From Micromonospora sp. WMMA1363 (GTDB taxonomy: Bacteria; Actinomycetota; Actinomycetes; Mycobacteriales; Micromonosporaceae), in NCBI RefSeq assembly GCF_030345795.1, contig NZ_JAUALB010000001.1:3402001-3466000 (forward strand): a DNA stretch of 64,000 nt, in the 5' to 3' direction. A program made the position numbers and the translations under genes. Under the pieces are notes generated by a model. It had not been told where the DNA came from. It saw only the letters and a list, made by a program, of their open reading frames with translations, and made no database searches. Shown one piece after another: positions 28,335 to 36,531 of the stretch. Positions within the stretch are counted from its first letter, which is position 1. Every line of letters starts with the position of its first letter.

Positions 28335-29120
28335 TCACTCGGCGGCCGGGCGGGTCCGCTTCGTGGCGCGCGGCGGCTTCGCCGACGGGGTGGCCGGCTT
28401 GGCAGTCGCCTTGGTGGCACGCTTCTTGACGGCGGCCGGCTTGTCGACGGCGGCCGGCTTGTCGACGGCGGCCGGCTTGTCGACGGCGGCCGGCTCGGCC
28501 ACCTCGACCGGGGTCGGCGCTTCGGCGGCGGCCGAACCGGTGGTAGTGGCCGACGCCGTCGGGGCCAGCCCGGCGGTAGTGGCCGACGCGGCCTTCGGCG
28601 CGGCCCCGGTCGCCTCGATGTCCGCGTTCACGGTCTCGGCGGCTTCCAGCACACCGGCGCCGACCACCCGCTCGCCACGGGCGACCAGCACGCCGTACGC
28701 GGCAACCGCCCGCTCCTGCGCGGCCTGCGCGCCGGCGACCACGACGGCCGCGTTGCGGGCGGCGAGCTCGCGCAGCTTGTCGAGGTCGGTGGTCTCGCGC
28801 AGCTTGTCGAGATCGGCGATCGCCCGGGCACGGGTGAGCTCCGCCGCCGCACGCAGGCGGTCGAGGTCCAGGTCGGTGGTGGCGGCCTTGCGGCGCAGAC
28901 TGCCGGCCGTCACGGTCGCGGTGCGCAGCGTCTCGCTGGCCTTCTGGCGCAGCTCGGCACCGGTGACCACGGCCCTGCCGCCGAGGTCGGCGGGGACCCG
29001 GCTGCGCAGCTCGCTCACGACGGTCGGGAGTTTGCGCAGCTGCCGGTACGCCAGCTCGCCGGCACCGGCGGCGGCGTAGAGCGGGGCCGGGATGCGGTTG
29101 GTCTTCGGCTGGGTGGTCAT
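28335..29120 (-). CDS. HbhA-like heparin-binding adhesin homologue
   Basis: A 261-residue protein built like mycobacterial HbhA. The N-terminus (APLYAAAGAGELAYRQLRKL) leads to a long coiled coil (about 45-155, heptads such as DLDKLRETTDLDKLRELAARN in part), an alanine/threonine-rich linker, and a lysine/proline/alanine C-terminus with VDKPAA tandem repeats (three copies) and KKRATKATAK. In mycobacteria the Lys/Pro/Ala tail binds sulfated glycans and the coiled coil oligomerises at the surface. No signal peptide. In a probable soil actinomycete the adhesin role is only analogy; nucleic-acid or envelope binding is equally possible. Confidence 0.75.
   Translation of the reverse strand: MTTQPKTNRIPAPLYAAAGAGELAYRQLRKLPTVVSELRSRVPADLGGRAVVTGAELRQKASETLRTATVTAGSLRRKAATTDLDLDRLRAAAELTRARAIADLDKLRETTDLDKLRELAARNAAVVVAGAQAAQERAVAAYGVLVARGERVVGAGVLEAAETVNADIEATGAAPKAASATTAGLAPTASATTTGSAAAEAPTPVEVAEPAAVDKPAAVDKPAAVDKPAAVKKRATKATAKPATPSAKPPRATKRTRPAAE
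28426..28494. repeat. 18-bp in-gene tandem repeat
   Basis: Three exact copies of TTGTCGACGGCGGCCGGC (28441-28494) with a degenerate fourth at 28426. They encode the VDKPAA hexapeptide repeats of the HbhA-like tail; copy number is likely to vary between strains by slippage. Confidence 0.9.
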
Positions 29121-29719
29121 GACTTCTCCTCCTCGGCCGCGTCGGCGGCCGTCGGGGCCGCGCTGCGGGCGGCCTTCTTCGCGGGGGTCGGGGCGGGTGC
29201 CGGGCCGGACTCGGCGACCGACTCGGGGGCGGCCTCCGTCGGGGTGCCTTCCGCCGTGGTCGGCCCGGTGGCGGCGACGGTGGCCAGGTCCGCGGCGGTC
29301 GCGGGTGGGGCGGTGGCCGTCGCCTCGTCGGTGGTGGTCGGAGCCGCCCCGCCGGCAGCCGCGGTCGCCTCGGCGAGTCGCGCATTCTCCCGGCGGAACG
29401 TCTCGTAGATCTGGGTGAGCGACTGCTTCTGCGCCATCGTCAGGTCAGGGTCGACGGCGATCGACGCCAGCACACCCTGCCCCTCCCTGTCGTCCAGCAG
29501 CCCGGCCCGCAGGTACATCGCCGGGGTGGAGACCCGCAACGCGCTGGCGAGCTGCTGCAGCACCTCCGCGCTGGGTTTGCGCAGACCGCGCTCGATCTGG
29601 CTGAGGTACGGGTTGCTGACCCCCGCCTGCTCGGCGAGCTGCCGGAGCGAGATCTTCGCGTTCCGCCGCAGGTCACGAATGAACCCGCCGACGTCGGGAA
29701 GGTCTTTACCAGTGGCCAT
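29117..29719 (-). CDS. XRE-family regulator (Rv0474-like)
   Basis: A 200-residue protein. Residues 10-70 form a Cro/C1 helix-turn-helix (FIRDLRRNAKISLRQLAEQAG, PYLSQIERGLRKPSAEVLQQ, cited in parts). Residues 70-115 (MYLRAGLLDD, MAQKQSLTQIYETFRREN) are a conserved second module. The remaining tail is low-complexity Ala/Thr/Pro. Its stop overlaps the HbhA-like start by 4 bp, giving a two-gene operon. A perfect inverted repeat lies just upstream and probably mediates autoregulation. Confidence 0.85.
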   Translation of the reverse strand: MATGKDLPDVGGFIRDLRRNAKISLRQLAEQAGVSNPYLSQIERGLRKPSAEVLQQLASALRVSTPAMYLRAGLLDDREGQGVLASIAVDPDLTMAQKQSLTQIYETFRRENARLAEATAAAGGAAPTTTDEATATAPPATAADLATVAATGPTTAEGTPTEAAPESVAESGPAPAPTPAKKAARSAAPTAADAAEEEKS

Positions 29720-29735
29720 ACTTCGACGCTAGCTC

Positions 29736-29761
29736 GTAATGCTAGCTCTTGCAAGCATTAC
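29736..29761. promoter_or_regulatory. Inverted repeat upstream of the XRE-hbhA operon
   Basis: GTAATGCT (29736-29743) and AGCATTAC (29754-29761) are perfect inverted half-sites separated by 10 bp, set in a locally AT-richer stretch with further GCTAGC/CTAGC words. It starts 17 bp upstream of the XRE start codon, suitable for autorepression. Confidence 0.7.
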
Positions 29762-29917
29762 GCTAGCCGGAGTTAGCGACAGAAGGAGCCAGCGCGGGAC
29801 GAACCACGGGGGCGAACCCACCGAAACCCCCGGAGCGCACCAAGGTCCGGAACGCCGGTGAACGCGCACGGGGCCGGTGTCAAGGGCGTACCCGACTACC
29901 GGTAGAGGGCGCACCAA

Positions 29918-30877
29918 CTACCACAGGGGACGGATGGCGCCCACCGGCAGGCCACCGCCGAGCAGCGGCACCTCGGCGAGCTCCGCCAGCACCGGCGCGG
30001 TCACCCCGAGTCGGCGCAGCGCGGAGACCAGCACCGGCATCCGGGGCCGGCCGGCACCGTCGTCGATCTTCAGAGCGACCGCCCCGACGCCCGGCACCGC
30101 CGCGGCGATGACGCCCTCGGCGCCGATCTTGGCCAGCAGCCCCGGAACCCCGCGCATCAGCCGGGTGTCGTCGGCCCGGGTACCGCCGACGATCTCCGGG
30201 TGTGTCCGCATCGCGTCTGCCACCGAGCGCGGCGCCGAGCCCGGCTCGGCACCCACCAGCCGCAGGTACGCCGTCGCCAGGCCGGTCAGCGAGACGGCGA
30301 GCACCGGGGCGCCGCAGCCGTCCACCCCGTGCGCCCGCGCCGGCTCGCCGGTGAACTCCTCCACCGCCTCCCGCAGGCGCTGTTGCAACGGGTGCTCCGG
30401 ACGGCAGTACCCGTCCAGCGGCCACCCCGCCGCCTGACAGGTCAGCACCATCCCGGTGTGCTTCCCGGAGCAGTTCATCTGCGTCCGGGTCGGGCCGCCG
30501 CCGGCCCGCAGCACCACCGCACGAGCATCGTCCCCCATCGGCAGCTCCGGCGGGCAGTGCAGCGCCGACTCGTCGAGCCCGGCCCGCGCCAGCAGCGCAC
30601 CGACCCGGGCCAGGTGGAAGTCCTCCCCGGCGTGGCTGGCCGAGACCAGCGCCAGGTCGGCCGGGTCGGCCAGCGGCAACCCGGCGCGGATCATGCCGAC
30701 CGCCTGCATCGGCTTGTTCGACGAGCGGGGAAAGATCGGCGAGGTCACGTCCCCGGCGGCGGCCACCGATACGCCGGCGGCGTCGAGCACCACCACCGAT
30801 CCCCGGTGCACACCCTCCACGAAACCCGAACGGACCACCTCGGCGAGCGGCACGCCACCCTCGTACGTCTCTCCCAC
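29918..30877 (-). CDS. L-asparaginase (PF06089 / AnsA type)
   Basis: A 319-residue asparaginase of the class structurally defined for Rhizobium ReAV rather than E. coli type. Diagnostic stretches: IFPRSSNKPMQAVGM and VSASHAGEDFHL (the Ser/Lys active-site pairs), QMNCSGKHTGM and VDGCGAPVLAVSLTG (the Cys/Lys/Cys zinc site). It deaminates L-asparagine to aspartate. No signal peptide. Follows the BKACE gene on the same strand after a hairpin. Confidence 0.88.
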   Translation of the reverse strand: MGETYEGGVPLAEVVRSGFVEGVHRGSVVVLDAAGVSVAAAGDVTSPIFPRSSNKPMQAVGMIRAGLPLADPADLALVSASHAGEDFHLARVGALLARAGLDESALHCPPELPMGDDARAVVLRAGGGPTRTQMNCSGKHTGMVLTCQAAGWPLDGYCRPEHPLQQRLREAVEEFTGEPARAHGVDGCGAPVLAVSLTGLATAYLRLVGAEPGSAPRSVADAMRTHPEIVGGTRADDTRLMRGVPGLLAKIGAEGVIAAAVPGVGAVALKIDDGAGRPRMPVLVSALRRLGVTAPVLAELAEVPLLGGGLPVGAIRPLW

Positions 30878-30926
30878 GACGTGGACGGTACCGCCCGCCG
30901 GTCACGCCCGACGGCCGGGTGAGCAG

Positions 30927-30947
30927 GTACGCCGCCTCGCGGCGTAC
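30927..30947. terminator. 9-bp hairpin after the BKACE gene
   Basis: GTACGCCGC and GCGGCGTAC flank a 3-nt loop just beyond the BKACE stop on the minus strand. Perfect pairing; no T-tract. Confidence 0.55.
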
Positions 30948-30970
30948 AGGGGTGCCGGCCGGACCGCCGC

Positions 30971-31813
30971 TTACCGGCGCGCGGCGGTGACCCCGAGCAG
31001 CTCGCGAGCCTCGGCGGTGGTGAGCGGCGGCCGCTGGGCGAGCTGGGCGAGGCCGACCGCCCGGGCGACGAGCTGCATGTTGGACTCGACCGGCTGACCC
31101 TTGGCGTAGGTCACCGTGTCCTCCATACCGACCCGCAGGTGTCCGCCGGCGGACAGCGAGGCGAGCATGACCGGGAGCGCGCTGCGACCGATGCCGGTGG
31201 CCGAGAACGTCGTGCCCGCCGGCAGGTCACGCAGCATCTGCTGGGCGGCGACCAGGGTCGCCGTGGTGCCCGGCATCCCACCCGGGACACCCATCACGAA
31301 GTCGACGTGCACGTGCCCGCCGGCCGGCAGCCCGTGCTTTCCGAGCAGCCGGTGCAGCGCGGCGAGGTGACCAAGGTCGAAGATCTCGTACTCGGGGACG
31401 ATCCCCCGCTCCTGCATGCGGGTGTGCAGCTCGACGATGAACTCCCAGCGGTTGAGGAAGACGTCGTCGCCGAAGTTGACCGTGCCCATCGTGCAGGAGG
31501 CCATGTCCGGACCGGCGTCGAGGACGGCGAGCCGGTCGGCCTCCGGGTCGGTCACCGCGCCGCCCGAGGAGAGCTGCACGACCAGGCCGGTGCTCTCCCG
31601 CAACACGGCCACGGTGTCCCGCAGCCGGCCCTGGTCGAGGGTCGGCCGCGCGTCGTCGTCCCGAACATGGACGTGGATGACGGCCGCACCGAGCGCCTCG
31701 CACTCCTTCGCGGTCAGCAACAGCTCGTCGAGCGTGACCGGCAACGCCGGCACCTCGGCCTTGGCCGACTCCGCGCCGGTCGGAGCAACCGTGATCAACG
31801 TCCCTGTCGTCAT
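30971..31813 (-). CDS. BKACE-family 3-keto-5-aminohexanoate cleavage-type enzyme
   Basis: A 280-residue beta-keto acid cleavage enzyme. The TIM barrel ligates Zn through AAVIHVHVRDDD (HxH), and other active-site elements are QLSSGG, TMGTVNF, PEYEIFDLGHL, HVDFVMGVPGGMPG (cited in part) and VGMEDTV (Glu ligand). It splits a beta-keto acid with acetyl-CoA. The family covers many substrates, and nothing nearby (asparaginase, ygfZ) fixes this one; lysine fermentation genes are absent. Confidence 0.87.
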   Translation of the reverse strand: MTTGTLITVAPTGAESAKAEVPALPVTLDELLLTAKECEALGAAVIHVHVRDDDARPTLDQGRLRDTVAVLRESTGLVVQLSSGGAVTDPEADRLAVLDAGPDMASCTMGTVNFGDDVFLNRWEFIVELHTRMQERGIVPEYEIFDLGHLAALHRLLGKHGLPAGGHVHVDFVMGVPGGMPGTTATLVAAQQMLRDLPAGTTFSATGIGRSALPVMLASLSAGGHLRVGMEDTVTYAKGQPVESNMQLVARAVGLAQLAQRPPLTTAEARELLGVTAARR

Positions 31814-31924
31814 GCCCGAATACTAGACGGCCGGGCCGAGGCAGGTCGACAGGAAGAATTCCGGCGCGACGGGCATCAAGAAGAGACCCTTCCGCCGTCG
31901 GAGGCGCTAGGCAGGGACCCTTCC

Positions 31925-33034
31925 TCACCCATCGATGGCGGCGGCCGTTTCGCCGATCAGGAGGCGGGCGTCGTCGGGCACGTTGCGCTTGACGACCGCG
32001 AGGGCGATCTGGCCCAGCTCGTGGTGCTGCACGGCGGTGCCGACGAAGCCCACGGCCCGGCCGTCGAGGGTCACCGGCGTACCGGCGGGCGGCGGCCGGT
32101 CGGTGGTCACGCCGTCCAGGTGCAGCAGGACGAGCCGGCGCGGCGGTCGCCCCATGTTGTGCACCCGGGCCACCGTCTCCTGACCCCGGTAACAGCCCTT
32201 CTCCAAATGCACGGCCGGCGCGACCAGGTCCACCTCGGCCGGGATGCTCCGGTGGTCGGTGTCCACCCCGACCCGGGGCCGGCGGGCGGCCACCCGCACC
32301 GCCTCGTACGCCCACAGACCGGCGGCCGGCACCCCGGCGCCCCGCAGCTCGGTGACCACCTGCTCCATCGCGGACCGGGGCACCAGCAGGTCGACGCCGA
32401 GCGGGACGCGACGCGCCCACCCGCCCACGGGCAGCGGACGGACGTCGTAGCGCACCGTGGGCCGCGGCGGGACGGAGCCGGCACGGAACTTCGGACCGGG
32501 CACGGCGACCACGTCCGGCCCCGCCAGGCCGGTCACGCCGAGCGTCACCGACGCGTCCGGGGCTCCCGGCCCGACCAGCGAGAGCAACGCGTGGTCAGGG
32601 GTGACGTCCCGCGGCTCCACCCGACTGAAGAACCGCATCCTCTCCAGATACGACAGCAGCCCGCCGGTGGCACCGGGCTCGGTGTCCAGCCAGGTGGTGA
32701 CGCCGTCCTCGGCGACCATCGCGTGCTGCTCGACGTGGCCGTGCGGGGAGAGCACCAGCAGCTCGGTGCCCTGCCCGGCGCTCAGCTCCGCCAGGTGCTG
32801 GGTGGTGAGCGTGTGCAGCCAGCCGACCCGGTCCTCGCCGGGCACCGCGATCACACCCCGGTGCGAGCGGTCGACCAGACCGACCGCGGTGTCCAGGGTG
32901 CGCTGCTCACGCAGCGGGTCGCCGTAGTGGGCGGCCACCGGCCGTACACCGGCCGCGGCGTGCGCCGGCTCCGGCTGGTCCCGGCTCGCCTCGTCGATGC
33001 TCTCGACAGCCACCGCACCCTCGATGTTGATCAT
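31925..33034 (-). CDS. ygfZ: YgfZ folate-binding Fe-S cluster repair protein
   Basis: Predicted 369 residues from the ATG at 33032-33034. The GcvT-like fold carries the invariant YgfZ motif KGCYRGQE (in HLEKGCYRGQETVAR). It assists repair or assembly of certain Fe-S enzymes using tetrahydrofolate. It overlaps the stop of the fur gene by ATGA with a GGAACAGGA site, so the two are coupled. ygfZ, pabC and nitrobindin also cluster in mycobacteria (about Rv0811c-0813c). Confidence 0.9.
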   Translation of the reverse strand: MINIEGAVAVESIDEASRDQPEPAHAAAGVRPVAAHYGDPLREQRTLDTAVGLVDRSHRGVIAVPGEDRVGWLHTLTTQHLAELSAGQGTELLVLSPHGHVEQHAMVAEDGVTTWLDTEPGATGGLLSYLERMRFFSRVEPRDVTPDHALLSLVGPGAPDASVTLGVTGLAGPDVVAVPGPKFRAGSVPPRPTVRYDVRPLPVGGWARRVPLGVDLLVPRSAMEQVVTELRGAGVPAAGLWAYEAVRVAARRPRVGVDTDHRSIPAEVDLVAPAVHLEKGCYRGQETVARVHNMGRPPRRLVLLHLDGVTTDRPPPAGTPVTLDGRAVGFVGTAVQHHELGQIALAVVKRNVPDDARLLIGETAAAIDG

Positions 33035-33459
33035 TCCTGTTCCCCGTTTCCGCAGCGGTCGCAGACGCCGAAGAGCGAGACGTGGCCGATGTCCACCCGG
33101 AACCCCCGCTGCTCGACGAGCTGGTCGGCCAGCGGGCGCAGCAGGTCCGGATCGATCTCGTCGATCGCGCCGCACTCGCGGCAGACCAGGTGCACATGCT
33201 GGTTCTCGCCGGCCGCGTGGTAGGTGGGCGAGCCGTGCGAGAGGTGGGTGTGGGTCACCAGGCCGAGCCGTTCCAGCAGCTCCAGCGTGCGGTAGATGGT
33301 GGTGATGTTGACCCCCGCGGCCACCTCCCGGACAGCCGTGTGGACCTGCTCCGGTGTGGCATGGCCCAGGTCCAGCACCGCCTGGAGGACGAGCTGCCGC
33401 TGCGCCGTCAGCCGCAGCCCACGGGCCCGGAGCAGTTCCGCGAGGGATGATTCGGACAC
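33031..33459 (-). CDS. Fur-family metalloregulator
   Basis: Predicted 142 residues, start at the GTG at 33457-33459 (MSESSLAELLRARGLRLTAQR). Winged helix with TTIYRTLELLERLGLVTHTH (recognition helix region), then HLVCRECGAIDEID and LFGVCDRCG, whose two CxxC pairs form the structural zinc site. Regulatory ligands are in YHAAGENQHVHL. Whether it senses iron, zinc or peroxide cannot be decided; coupling with the Fe-S factor YgfZ makes iron or Fe-S stress attractive. Confidence 0.87.
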   Translation of the reverse strand: MSESSLAELLRARGLRLTAQRQLVLQAVLDLGHATPEQVHTAVREVAAGVNITTIYRTLELLERLGLVTHTHLSHGSPTYHAAGENQHVHLVCRECGAIDEIDPDLLRPLADQLVEQRGFRVDIGHVSLFGVCDRCGNGEQE

Positions 33460-33590
33460 CGTCCGATCATAGTTCGCTCCGGCGCGGGCCTCCGGCTCCG
33501 GCGGAGGACGGCCCGGGTCGACGCCCCCGGCGCGGGCCGACGCCCCCGGCACGTGCCGCGGCCCCGGCACGTGCCCTAGGCTCGACGGTC

Positions 33591-34445
33591 ATGGTGGCGG
33601 CGAGGATAGCGGTGCTCGGGCGCGGCCTGGTGCCGGCCGGGGATCCGGTGCTGCGCGGCGACGACCTGGGCGTGCTACGCGGCGACGGGCTCTTCGAGAC
33701 CATGCACCTGCGGTCGGGGCGGCCCTGGCTGCCGGCGGCGCACCTGGAGCGGATGGCCCGGTCCGCGAAAGCGGTGGAGCTGCCGCTGCCCCCGGCCGAC
33801 GCGCTGACCGCGCTGCTCGACGAGGTCTGCACCGGGTGGCCCGCCGGCGTCGAGGGCGCGCTGCGGCTGGTCTGCACCCGCGGGCCGGAGGGCGACGGCC
33901 CGGCGACCGTCTACGCCACGCTGGCCGAGGTGCCGGCGTCGGCCCGGGCCGCCCGCCGAGACGGGATCACCGTGGCGACGCTGCCGCTGGGCGTACCCGC
34001 CCGGGCCCGGTCCGGCCTGGACTGGCTGCCGATGGGCATCAAGTCCACGTCGTACGCGGTGAGCACCGCCGCCCGCCGGTGGGCGTCCCGTACGGGTGTC
34101 GACGACGTGCTCTGGGTCTCCACCGACGGGTACGTCCTGGAAGGGCCCATCGCGAACGTCGTGTGGCTGGCCGGGGACACCCTCTGCACGGTGCCGGCCA
34201 CCGACACCGGCATCCTCCCCGGCACCACCGTCGCCTGGCTGCTCGCCCACGCCGCCGAGGCGGGGCTGGACGCGGGCGGGCGGATGGCCACACCGGCCGA
34301 CCTGCACACCGCTGACGGCGTCTGGTTCACCTCGTCCGTCCGAGGCCTGGTCGAGGTCCGCGCCCTCGACGGCGCCGAACTCCCCCGGTCGGCGCACACC
34401 GGCCGGCTGCAGGCACTGCTGGGCTTTCCCGTCCCGCCCCGCTGA
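33591..34445 (+). CDS. pabC: Aminodeoxychorismate lyase / class IV aminotransferase
   Basis: Predicted 284 residues, start at the ATG at 33591. PLP fold-type IV: GDGLFETMHLRSGRPWLPAAHLERM (in part), PLP lysine in PMGIKSTSYAVS, ANVVWLAGDTLCT, DTGILPGTT and WFTSSVRGLVEV. As PabC it would make p-aminobenzoate for folate, pleasingly next to the folate-dependent YgfZ. A D-alanine or branched-chain aminotransferase role is less likely but shares the fold. Confidence 0.85.
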   Translation: MVAARIAVLGRGLVPAGDPVLRGDDLGVLRGDGLFETMHLRSGRPWLPAAHLERMARSAKAVELPLPPADALTALLDEVCTGWPAGVEGALRLVCTRGPEGDGPATVYATLAEVPASARAARRDGITVATLPLGVPARARSGLDWLPMGIKSTSYAVSTAARRWASRTGVDDVLWVSTDGYVLEGPIANVVWLAGDTLCTVPATDTGILPGTTVAWLLAHAAEAGLDAGGRMATPADLHTADGVWFTSSVRGLVEVRALDGAELPRSAHTGRLQALLGFPVPPR

Positions 34446-34469
34446 GACCGGGCGGGACAGGAACAGATG

Positions 34470-35063
34470 TCAGCCGCCCACCCGAACCAGTCGGGCGGAG
34501 AGGTGCGGGGACAGGCCGTGGCCGACGGCCGCCATCTCCTGCGCGTAGAGCAGGGCACCCTCGACGATGCCGAAGAGGCGGTGGCCGGCGGTGACCTCCT
34601 TGGCCGTGGCGGTGCGCAGCACGGCGTCGGTGACGAACTCGATCTGCGTGCCCTTGCGCGTGCCGAGGTGCAGCTCCATCACCCCGGTCGGGGTGGACAT
34701 CAGCGCCTCCAGCTCGTCGGTGGCGCGGTCGCCGGCCAGCACCGGCCGCCACCATCCGGTCTCCCGCCCGGCCGGGCGGACCGGCTGGCTCTGCTCGTCG
34801 AGGAGCCAGGCCCGGGACTCGTAGAACAGGAACGGCCGACCGTCGTGGCTGATCCTGATCTCCTGCGCGAAGTCGAAATCCTCGATCGTGGGATAGCCGC
34901 CCCGGCCCCGGCCCCGCCACACCCCGATGTACGGCAGCAGGCCGTCCAGCGTCGGGTGCAGCTTCGGTCCGACCCGCAGGTCGTGGCTCTCCACATAGGG
35001 GTACGGGTCGACCGGCGGCGCGTCCAGCCACGGCGGCGGCTGTAGGGGGTTCTCGTCGCTCAC
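34470..35063 (-). CDS. Nitrobindin-like heme-binding FABP-fold protein
   Basis: Predicted 197 residues from the GTG at 35061-35063 (MSDENPLQ); an earlier GTG at 35087 is possible. The 10-strand barrel is marked by GVWRGRGRGGYPTI (the GxWxGxG motif), FLFYESRAWLLDE, GWWRPV and MELHLGTRKG. The likely axial heme histidine is near the C-terminus (GLSPHLSARL). Nitrobindins bind ferric heme and isomerise peroxynitrite or scavenge NO. Orthologue of the Rv0813c type. Confidence 0.88.
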   Translation of the reverse strand: MSDENPLQPPPWLDAPPVDPYPYVESHDLRVGPKLHPTLDGLLPYIGVWRGRGRGGYPTIEDFDFAQEIRISHDGRPFLFYESRAWLLDEQSQPVRPAGRETGWWRPVLAGDRATDELEALMSTPTGVMELHLGTRKGTQIEFVTDAVLRTATAKEVTAGHRLFGIVEGALLYAQEMAAVGHGLSPHLSARLVRVGG

Positions 35064-35082
35064 CAGTTCACTCCGCTCACCG

Positions 35083-35275
35083 CTCACTCCTCGCGCTCAC
35101 CGCACCAACCCCGTTCGCGACTGCGGGGCTCGCAAACCGGCTCACTCCTCGCACTCACCGCACCAACCCCGTTCGCGACTGCGGGGCTCGCAAACCGGCT
35201 CACTCCTCGCGCTCACCGCACCAACCCCGTTCGCGACTGCGGGGCTCGCAAACCGGCTCACTCCTCGCACTCACC
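35083..35275. repeat. 58-bp tandem repeat, about 3.3 copies
   Basis: CTCACTCC recurs at 35083, 35141, 35199 and 35257, exactly 58 bp apart; copies are nearly identical (core GCACCAACCCCGTTCGCGAC). A G/A difference after CTCACTCCTCGC alternates copy by copy, so the array probably grew by duplicating a 116-bp dimer. It lies between the nitrobindin gene and a small membrane-protein gene. Confidence 0.92.
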
Positions 35276-35375
35276 AACGGCCTCTCGACATGCGTACGGC
35301 AGCGTAGACCAAGCCACCGGCGAGGGCGCCGAGGCCGGCGACCAGCAGGCTGACGAACCCTGTCTCGGTGACCAT
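35271..35375 (-). CDS. 34-residue single-span membrane peptide
   Basis: ATG at 35373-35375 preceded by AGGATGG. The product has one hydrophobic helix (GFVSLLVAGLGALAGGLVYAA) and a basic end (RMSRGRW), so inside-positive topology with the C-terminus in the cytoplasm. It ends inside the last repeat unit. Divergent from dsrE by 24 bp. Not recognised; kept because start, ribosome site and composition all fit. Confidence 0.5.
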   Translation of the reverse strand: MVTETGFVSLLVAGLGALAGGLVYAAVRMSRGRW

Positions 35376-35399
35376 CGGCGACCATCCTATGCTGGCACC

Positions 35400-35762
35400 A
35401 TGGCCCGCATGCTCGTCGTCAAGGCCACCGCCGGCGCCGACGCCCCGGAGCGGTGCGCGCAGGCGTTCACGGTCGCGTCCACCGCAGCCGCCGCCGGGGT
35501 GGACGTCTCGCTCTGGTTGACCGGCGAGGCGACCTGGTTCGCGCTGCCCGGCCGGGCCCAGGAGTTCGAGCTGCCGCACTCCGCCCCGCTGGCCGAGCTG
35601 CTGCACGTGATCCTGGCCACCGGTCGGGTGACGGCCTGCACCCAGTGCGCGGCGCGCCGTGACATCGGCCCGGGCGACGTGCTGCCGGGCGTCCGGATCG
35701 CGGGTGCGGCGGTATTCGTCGAGGAGACCATGACCGAGGACGCTCAGGCGCTCGTCTACTAG
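35400..35762 (+). CDS. DsrE-family sulfur-relay-like protein
   Basis: A 120-residue DsrE/F fold (MLVVKATAGADAPERCAQAF, WLTGEATWFALPG). The pair TACTQCAARR (CxxC) sits where DsrE/TusD proteins carry their persulfide cysteine, and VFVEETMTEDAQALVY closes the fold. Likely a small cytosolic sulfur or redox carrier; the partner is not visible. Confidence 0.8.
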   Translation: MARMLVVKATAGADAPERCAQAFTVASTAAAAGVDVSLWLTGEATWFALPGRAQEFELPHSAPLAELLHVILATGRVTACTQCAARRDIGPGDVLPGVRIAGAAVFVEETMTEDAQALVY

Positions 35763-35892
35763 CCCGATCTTCAACGATCAGCTGACTGACATCGACCCTG
35801 GCCGATCACCAGACAACCCTTGGCCGGTCATTCCTCATGTCCGGGGAGGAAGATCCGAACCAGGGGCTGTCTGGTGGCCAGTGGCGGAGATG

Positions 35893-36531
35893 TCACCACT
35901 CGGGAGTCTCCGGGAAACTCGTGTCTACCAGGTAGATGGTGATGGTGTCGGACGTCGAAGATTGGGACTCCTTCTCGGTTACCACAATGCCCGACGCCCC
36001 GAAGAATCGTTCACTCCCGTTGTTGATCACGGACGTCCACGTTCGCGGACCAGGCATCGCCGACTGGACGGTCAGGGCCTGGGAGGTCAGCGTCCCGACG
36101 CTGTCGAGGGCCCAGGTCTGCTGACATTGGAGCGTCTGTTCCGCATTGGCCATGAGGAAGACGCACTGGTTGCCGAACCTGCCGACCCGCTGTCCGCCCT
36201 TCAACAGGTAGCCGGTGGACAGTGTCACGTCGCCAGCGCTGGGCCCGCTCGGCGGGATGTCCCGGTAGCTGTTGATCGCTTCGGTCGTCAGGTCGATGCG
36301 CTTGAAGCGTCCCGAACGAACCGGGTGTGCATGCTTGTCGTCGTCGAGCCTCGGACCGTTGCCAGGGGCGGCCGGCGCACGGTCTTCGCCGTCGAAAGGA
36401 CGGGCATGGGCGGCCGGCGCACGGTCTTCGCCGTCGAAAGGGTCGGCGTGGGCAGCCGCCGCTGGAGTCAGAGCGGCGGCGCTGGCGACGCAGATGGCGG
36501 CGCCGAGACCGAAGATTCCAGTTGTTCGCAT
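35893..36531 (-). CDS. Exported allene-oxide-cyclase/dirigent-like barrel protein
   Basis: Predicted 212 residues, start at the ATG at 36529-36531 after GACGAGGAACG. A Sec signal peptide (FGLGAAICVASAAALTPAAA) is followed by a duplicated 13-residue linker (PFDGEDRAPAAHA twice) visible as a 42-bp DNA repeat near 36370-36450. The mature domain (CVFLMANAEQTLQCQQTWAL, WTSVINNGSERFFGASGIVV) resembles dirigent/allene-oxide-cyclase barrels. Two cysteines could form a disulfide. Function unknown. Confidence 0.7.
   Translation of the reverse strand: MRTTGIFGLGAAICVASAAALTPAAAAHADPFDGEDRAPAAHARPFDGEDRAPAAPGNGPRLDDDKHAHPVRSGRFKRIDLTTEAINSYRDIPPSGPSAGDVTLSTGYLLKGGQRVGRFGNQCVFLMANAEQTLQCQQTWALDSVGTLTSQALTVQSAMPGPRTWTSVINNGSERFFGASGIVVTEKESQSSTSDTITIYLVDTSFPETPEW

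Noticed and set aside
31840..31925. Short repeat words GACCCTTCC twice near the ygfZ end
   Set aside because: Two short similar words are too little to call a repeat element without searching the rest of the genome.
31139..33223. 694-codon plus-strand frame
   Set aside because: Antisense to BKACE and ygfZ, both firmly identified.
35083..35275. CRISPR-like array
   Set aside because: The 58-bp units are contiguous with no unique spacers, and no cas genes are present.
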